Below, one piece after another: positions 58,435 to 64,000 of a stretch of DNA of 64,000 bases. The stretch is taken from assembly GCA_946803715.1 (NCBI GenBank), contig CAMPET010000010.1:140915-204914 (forward strand), given 5' to 3'. This DNA comes from Beroe ovata (Eukaryota > Ctenophora > Nuda > Beroida > Beroidae). The position numbers were made by a program, and so were the translations under genes. The notes under the pieces are model-generated. The model was given only the letters and a program-made list of their open reading frames with translations. It had not been told where the DNA came from and ran no database searches. How positions within the stretch are numbered: the first letter of the stretch is position 1; every line of letters begins with the position of its first letter.

Positions 58435-58524
58435 CTGTGGGAGAAGCCACGTGTCTCCGCGAAGCCGATGAGTCCGTGCATGTCATGTTGACATGTTGCA
58501 GCACAATTCAGCACATCACGTGCT
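58435..58524 (-). other. Possible orphan exon, PAN/apple-like
   Basis: On the minus strand an acceptor (CTCCACTTTCAG) and a donor (CACAG/GTCAGT) bound a 90-nt open block. It reads ARDVLNCAATCQHDMHGLIG then FAETRGFSHR. The C-x(3)-C spacing followed by GF resembles part of a PAN/apple fold. No adjoining exons were found; it could be an alternative 5' exon of the receptor or chance. Confidence 0.25.
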
Positions 58525-58724
58525 CTGAAAGTGGAGTACAGAAACCCCGATACCCCATGTCCCCAAATACCCAATACCCCATATACCATGGTACCCAAGT
58601 CCGGTATGGAGTGGGACTAAAATATAGGCTGTGTTTCATGATTCTATAGTCATAGTTAATACTGACAGTAGACTGAACTCCGATCAAGTGTTAATACCTC
58701 ATTGTTTCGAACCGGTCTCATGTT

Positions 58725-58793
58725 ATGGACGTGGTCGTTCAGGCAGTGTTATTTATGATAGTGGCTAGTGGCTATGGTGGCGCCAGCAGCTGC
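58725..58793 (+). other. Possible signal-peptide first exon
   Basis: An ATG opens MDVVVQAVLFMIVASGYGG followed by ASSC and a good donor (GTGAGT) in phase 0. The following GPI-anchored gene has its own first exon in a different phase, so this would belong to another transcript. No downstream exon is seen. Confidence 0.2.
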
Positions 58794-59158
58794 GTGAGTT
58801 CTGTATGTGTTCGCAGTGTGTGGAAAAGATCTGTCATACATATATGGGCCTCCTTGATCAATAATTGTTTCCATTGTTCTGCCAATCAACTCTCATTGAA
58901 ATTGGACAAAGCACATGTTATATTGGCTGTCTAAATCAGCAAATTCCAAAACAAAAGCCGGGTGGGCACACACAAATTGATTCTCATATAGTCCATACTT
59001 CCCCGAGCCCGCGCCTATCTACCTATCGAGCTACTACATAGCTATAAGCTATAGCAGCTTGTTCATAGTTGGTTATTGCGATTCGCAGTCTGTGAAAGAG
59101 TCCTGAACTTACCTTCTGTAGGAGTTGATCAGAGCTTTTTCCACGTTAGAGCTATACC

Positions 59159-59968
59159 ATGATCTTCGCAGGAAAACTCCTTCTCTGTTTTGCAGTTCTA
59201 TCTTCATCATTCGGTAAGCTATTTTAGTGGATAAGAGTTATATAACGGCTTCTTAATAAACACAAAATAATCAACTGAATGTCTGAATGTGATCTGTGAG
59301 GAATGATGCTGCAATAGCTCCCACTACTCTCTCAATGCTACCATCAAGATACTATCATGCCTAACATTGCCCCAGGTACATCATCAGCGGAGTTAGTCCC
59401 GACCCTCTTCTTTGGATACAGTAACGAGAAATGCCCCGCATGTTATGACCTCTCGCTAGACTACTACCCGGCAGAGTGCCGTGACGACCCGCATGCCACC
59501 AGACAATGCCCTGAGGGTACCAACTGCCAGAGCATCTGGTTGAAGAAGAGGAGGGAGATATCGGGATCGGGGGGACAGAAAACTCGGCGGTCCTTCTCGT
59601 GCTGGGCGGACGACGAGATTAGCAACTGGATAAACCGTCCAGGGTGGCCCTTCTACCGGAACCTCAGGCCCTTCACCGGGCCAGGTTCACCCCCTCCTCC
59701 CACCACAACAAGCCCACGTGCGGAGCCCGAGTCCCTGGCCACGTGTTCGCCCGGTGAGTACCCTAATGGGGCGGCCGGGTGTGATAAGTGTGCTGAAAAC
59801 ACGTACAGCGTGGACGGAGAGCGGTGTGTAGCATGTCCTGATGGGCTGACAACGTCAATTGTCGGGGCTGTCAGCCGTGATGACTGTGCAAAAAACAGTG
59901 GGGGAAGTGATCGTGTAGTGCTGACTGCTGTGCTGTTTTGTTTGGCGATGATCAACAGCTTGTTTTGA
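59159..59968 (+). CDS. GPI-anchored cysteine-rich surface protein
   Basis: Two exons, 59159-59213 and 59376-59968, give 215 aa. The signal peptide MIFAGKLLLCFAVLSSSF is encoded by exon 1. A Cys-rich N-terminal module follows (EKCPACYDLSLDYYPAECRD, CPEGTNC, FSCWADDE), then a Pro/Thr linker (GSPPPPTTTSPRAEP). Next is an ephrin-receptor/TNFR-like Cys repeat of the GCC2/GCC3 type (CSPGEYPNGAAGCDKCAENT, CVACPDGLTTS). The C-terminus NSGGSDRVVLTAVLFCLAMI is a small-residue cluster plus hydrophobic tail with no following basic anchor, typical of a GPI signal. The protein is therefore likely displayed on the cell surface. The N-terminal module is not one I can name. The gene is divergent from the adhesion GPCR, 1.2 kb away. 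Confidence 0.82.
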
Positions 59969-60373
59969 GATATTTTGAATGGAGGTTTTTACGTAGGTAT
60001 CTCCAATTGACAATTCATCTCTCTGAAGTCTGAAATGAAGTCGAGAACTGGATCGCTATTTGAGCTTTTTTTATGAAAAGTGGAATCTATCACCAAAAAA
60101 TTGATTTCTATAGCGATGAAGAGATTCATATTTTCTAAGTACGTGATGTGTTGTCTATTGCTTTTCAAATTCCCATACTGTAACTGTTTTAAACACCAGG
60201 CCAACTGCACTATAGCTGGTAAACCTCCCCAAAGCATTGTTTTGACTGCCACATAGCTAACGCATTGTTTGGTCTGAGCAACTCGGTTGTTATGACTTGT
60301 GAGTCACACAGAAGAGGGTTGCCTCTACCCCCTCCTGATAAGTGCGTCAGTTCAGACTTTACTCACAATCAAC
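59969..60373. other. Spacer between two secreted-protein genes
   Basis: 3' flank of the GPI-protein gene and 5' flank of the glycine-rich gene. No element was recognised. Confidence 0.35.
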
Positions 60374-61123
60374 ATGTTGCTACGACAGATTGGACTTCTC
60401 CTTGTGGTTGCCCAGGTGTGCTACTGCGTCCCCCTCCCAGACGAGGAGGAGGCTGCTGATGATGCTGATGCTCTGCATTACGGAGCAGGTGGGGGCGGAA
60501 CTGGCCCCGTTGTGAACCCTGGTGGAGGTACCGGCCCAGTGGGCGGCGGATCAGGACATTGGTATGGAGGTAATGGTGGCGGCGTCCAGACTGGCGGATG
60601 GGGAGGTAATATCGGCGGCTATGGAAACGGAGGATCTTGGGGCGGCTATGGAGGCGGCTATGGAGGTGGTCTCGGAAGCGGACAAAACAACGTAGTGGGT
60701 GTCCTGCCTGTTCCCCCTCAATACCCTCAACAGGAGGTGTACCGATACAAGCTGATCAGAGTCGACAGTGACGGAGAGCCCATGTCCGAGGACGACATTG
60801 CTGACAACGACCCGTATCACAACAAGCAGATCGTCATGGTCAAGAGTAACAACCCTTACCAATCAAACCAGCCTCTCCAGGGTGGTCCATGGGGTGGCAA
60901 CCAGGGCTGGGGCGGCAACCAGGGATGGGGCAATGGCTGGAATGCTGGCGGAAGTGTCTATGGAGGTGGTAACGTTGGTGGCGGTAACAATAACGGCAAC
61001 ACTGGTGGGAACAATGGAGGGAACACTGGAGGGAACACTGGGGGACATGGTGGGAACAATGGTGGAAACACAGGAGGACATGGGGGACATGGTGGAGGCT
61101 GGGGATACAACAAGAGTGGATAA
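60374..61123 (+). CDS. Glycine-rich secreted protein with a charged central block
   Basis: Single-exon frame of 249 aa. I start at the ATG at 60374, which gives the signal peptide MLLRQIGLLLVVAQVCYC. The frame extends upstream to about 60299 but without a signal-like start. After an acidic stretch (DEEEAADDADA) comes a Gly/Tyr/Trp-rich part (GGYGGGYGGG, GGSWGGYGGG). A non-repetitive block at about 115-175 follows (VYRYKLIRVDSDGEPMSEDD, NKQIVMVKSNNPY), then a second Gly part with GGNQGW repeats and finally GGN/GGH repeats (GGNTGGNTGGHGG). Such compositions occur in structural, adhesive or cuticle-like secretions; the role here is inferred from composition only. Polyadenylation signals AATAAA lie at 61319 and 61333. 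Confidence 0.8.
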   Translation: MLLRQIGLLLVVAQVCYCVPLPDEEEAADDADALHYGAGGGGTGPVVNPGGGTGPVGGGSGHWYGGNGGGVQTGGWGGNIGGYGNGGSWGGYGGGYGGGLGSGQNNVVGVLPVPPQYPQQEVYRYKLIRVDSDGEPMSEDDIADNDPYHNKQIVMVKSNNPYQSNQPLQGGPWGGNQGWGGNQGWGNGWNAGGSVYGGGNVGGGNNNGNTGGNNGGNTGGNTGGHGGNNGGNTGGHGGHGGGWGYNKSG

Positions 61124-64000
61124 GATGAAGTGAAAGTATTTAGTTTGATTTGTATTGTATGATTCAGTCTACTGCTATATATCACCTTTTATAAACTTCT
61201 CTTCACTTTTCTAATCAGGGATCGGGGGCTATGCGAGGGGCATGAATTCGAAAACGCACCTGAATTTCACTAATTTATGATTAAACTCAATTATCCATAA
61301 GTATTAAGTATAGTGAACAATAAATTCTAAACAATAAATTAAGCTACGGAAATAATTGGAATGGAATGGAACTTGACTCTGCAATATTTTCAGCTGCTTT
61401 TGTGTTATCAGTTGGTGGGTCAGTCAGTCAGTCAGTCAGAAAATAAGTCAACCGTTTATCATTCATTCAGTACACTCGCGACATTTTATAAATTCTGTGA
61501 TCCCGGAGGTTGTATGGGTATTGTTATGTCATGTCAAATGGGTGATAATCACGCGTATTCAGGAGTGACTCATGTTGCAACAGTGATCAAATTCCACGTT
61601 CATTATTGAGCCCGTCATCATGAGAGAAACAAGTTCACGGAAATGACCGGTGGGGTGTCACGCGACGAACCACGTGATCAGTTGCCATGGCAACGCATAT
61701 ATATTGGGATTTATGAACCATAACTGGTAAGTTTTTAGGTTGGTTTTGACTTCTGATTTGGTTGGATCCTAGGAATACCGATCCAAAATGAAGTTCGAAA
61801 CAGCAGTTTGTTTATTCGACACAAGTTCGTGTGTTCGTGTGGGTTCGTGTGCGTATCAATGTTTGAGTGTCCATGATAGCGCTCACATGTAACTGATTAT
61901 CGTCATGACATGTCAGTAGACGGCTTCACGTCCAATCCGTGACTCCAACCTTTTGTCTCACAGATCAATGATCATGCGATGATGGAACTCGACATTCCAA
62001 GAAAAATGGCCATGCACATGTTCTACCCCATTACACGTTTTTTCAATTACATCAAAATCAATATGATGCCATGGTTCTCGATTCGTTGCTGACGTCACTA
62101 GGACACGTTAGCACGTAAGATTTCCTGCAGTGTCATCAACCACTCATTTTATCAGTGATTTGTTATCGATAATGTTGTCATGTATACTGGTTATGGCAGT
62201 GTTTCCTTTATTATGGCGCAATTACAATATACGGGTGCACATTGCACATTGTGTGTGTGTAATACTGACTGTTATCAGTTTATTGCCATTATGATGGTCT
62301 TGTGTTGGTTGTTTGTCATGGTTATGTCACATTTTCGCTGAGAAAACGCTCAAATAAGTGAATAAAAGCTGAGTTTTGTTTTTCGAAAACCGGTCTTGTT
62401 TACAACTTATATTTCTCATAACTGGTGTCTCTACCCTCTATATGCGGTATGTAAGACAGGAATCAGTGTGGTGTAACTCTGAGTGGTGTCCCACTGAGCT
62501 ATTAACAGAATTGATCGTCTTCTTTAACTCAATGTCAGTCTGTTAGCTCAGGCTTGTGAGAGGTGTCAGTGATTATTATCAGAGTCAAGAGTTAAATGGT
62601 GTCATTGCGAAAATCAGATAGTTGTAATTCGTTTACCACCCTAATAATGAAAGCTTTGACAAACCTGTTGAATTCCCTGAATCCCACTATCATCCAAAGT
62701 ACAAACTTCGGTAGAAGACCTTGTCTTGATTAAGTACTAACATCGTTAAACGTAGACGAAGTAAAGCGAAGGCGAGCCGGCAAAATGTAACGAAATATAC
62801 ATTGCACAATATTGTACATTCTGCACAGCGTCGCAATATCAACCAAAATGACTGTATACACGCATCGACTACATTGACTGCGCGCGTAGCTGTAACGCGC
62901 GTTCATTCTACACGGTGGTGAGTACACATTTCGAATGATCATGTTCATTGCGATACATTGTACATTTTGTTAGCATTTGTGTACTGCGACGTTTGAAAAT
63001 GTTTTCCACGGCCAATGCAGATATTAGCAATCAATCAATCCTCCGATTCTGTATCCATGTTTTTCAGATGTTTTCACACTGCAGTGTGAAAAGACACATG
63101 ATTGAGTGTTTCAGTATATTTTCTATCTTTGGCGTATATGTCTGCTACCGTCTTATACCCATCTGTTATGCAAAAGTCGAAAGATAAACTTGATATAAGG
63201 GCTGATAAATCTACTTTGATGTTCCGAGAGCGAATCTTGTAACGCACACAAACACTTTCTCCCAGTTGTAATATATATGATTGAAGCCCTGTGAGTGAGT
63301 GTTAAATGAAGTAGGAAGATTGGCTGGTATGTCAATGACTGTGTAAGATCACTCCCAATTTGAGTGTGTCACGTGACCAGATGCCTGCATAGTTTGAATC
63401 ACTAGTAGTAGCCCAGTGGAAGCGGATATAGCCGCTCTCGCACATAACACGGTGCATCAATAACCGTGTGTTGTTGTTACATTGATTCTCATACTATCAT
63501 AGTTGCTGTTGCTGTATAACTTGATCATTTGCACCTCGACGAGCTGCTGTTTTATACGGAAACTCTAGCTAGTATTATAGTATATGATAGTATAGTAGTA
63601 CCTACTATTAGGTTTTACTCAAACCTGTTCCAGGTCTTTACTGATTGCATTCTTCGTAATCTAATTGAGATAGAAACCACTGCCATTGGGTTAGGTGGGA
63701 CAAAGGTTATTCACTATATTGACCATCAAGTCACCTTACCGAACAAAAGCGATTCAAAAACATTGCATTTAAGTTAATTCTTGAGAATAATTCTATTATT
63801 TCACCATTTTCTGGCTGCTTCAAATCGCTTTAAGAAGGCTAAACTTTTATTAAGATTCTTTTGGTTTATGCTGATGCTGTAGCTTATTCTCAAATAAAAG
63901 GCCTCACTGAATTTATTCGTCACTTATCTTACATTTATCTCTATTTATCTCGCAGATTATGTTGTATAGAAGTATAGATACATGTGTAGATTTTGTGTAC
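61124..64000. other. Long spacer, no recognised gene
   Basis: AT-rich to the window end. Open frames of 60-82 codons at 61,361, 62,948 and 63,529 lack family similarity, good starts and splice context. A short (gtca)n run lies at 61,418-61,440. I see no RNA gene. Confidence 0.4.

Noticed and set aside
61418-61440. Possible regulatory (gtca)n array
   Set aside because: Only about five units; too short to be distinguished from chance slippage.

Overview
The window is animal (metazoan) nuclear DNA. It has spliceosomal introns with GT-AG borders, mostly 50-900 bp long. It also has metazoan-type signalling and matrix genes: an adhesion GPCR, a SAM-SAM-PTB adaptor, an alpha-arrestin, and an Ig/Kazal/VWD secreted protein. 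A tRNA-derived SINE, a MITE family and many CA/GA microsatellites fill the rest. Overall AT richness, compact genes and signs of uncollapsed alleles suggest a highly heterozygous marine invertebrate. A sponge or other early-branching animal is possible, but nothing seen here fixes the phylum. Three long N runs and several single Ns mark assembly joins.

Left third (1-25,500). In order: a single-exon histidine-phosphatase (MINPP-like) gene (+); a MITE-rich spacer; a complete 11-exon transketolase gene (+, 627 aa) whose ninth exon appears twice on either side of an N; a single-exon apolipoprotein-L-like gene (+); a DDX31/Dbp7-type nucleolar RNA helicase (-) with one small exon missing around an N; a tandem trio of small unrecognised genes (-) that share an almost invariant presequence-like first exon but have divergent second parts; an ATRIP-like checkpoint gene (-, 429 aa); and a DNAJC19/TIM14-like mitochondrial import co-chaperone (-, 107 aa).

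Middle (25,500-44,400). An alpha-arrestin with two PPxY motifs (+, 412 aa) is divergent from the co-chaperone. It is followed by a ~0.55-kb duplicated non-coding block in which one copy carries a MITE and the other keeps the empty site. Next come a calmodulin/troponin-C-like EF-hand gene (+, 156 aa), a Cupin_5 (DUF985) gene (-), a secreted Ig-Kazal-Ig-VWD protein (+, 744 aa), and an ANKS1-like SAM-SAM-PTB adaptor without ankyrin repeats (-, 321 aa). The last intron of the adaptor holds a 1.8-kb island of direct and inverted repeats.

Right part (44,400-64,000). About 11 kb of the minus strand is one adhesion GPCR of ~30 exons: signal peptide, several LamG/pentraxin-like modules, a Cys-rich linker, an HRM-like domain, GAIN, a degenerate GPS, seven TM segments and an acidic tail. 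Divergent from it lie a GPI-anchored cysteine-rich protein (+) and a glycine-rich secreted protein (+). The last 2.9 kb has no recognisable gene.

The genes are independent housekeeping, signalling and surface/matrix genes rather than a functional cluster. Exon models were joined by hand from splice signals, reading-frame phase and family similarity; phases agree throughout except where stated.
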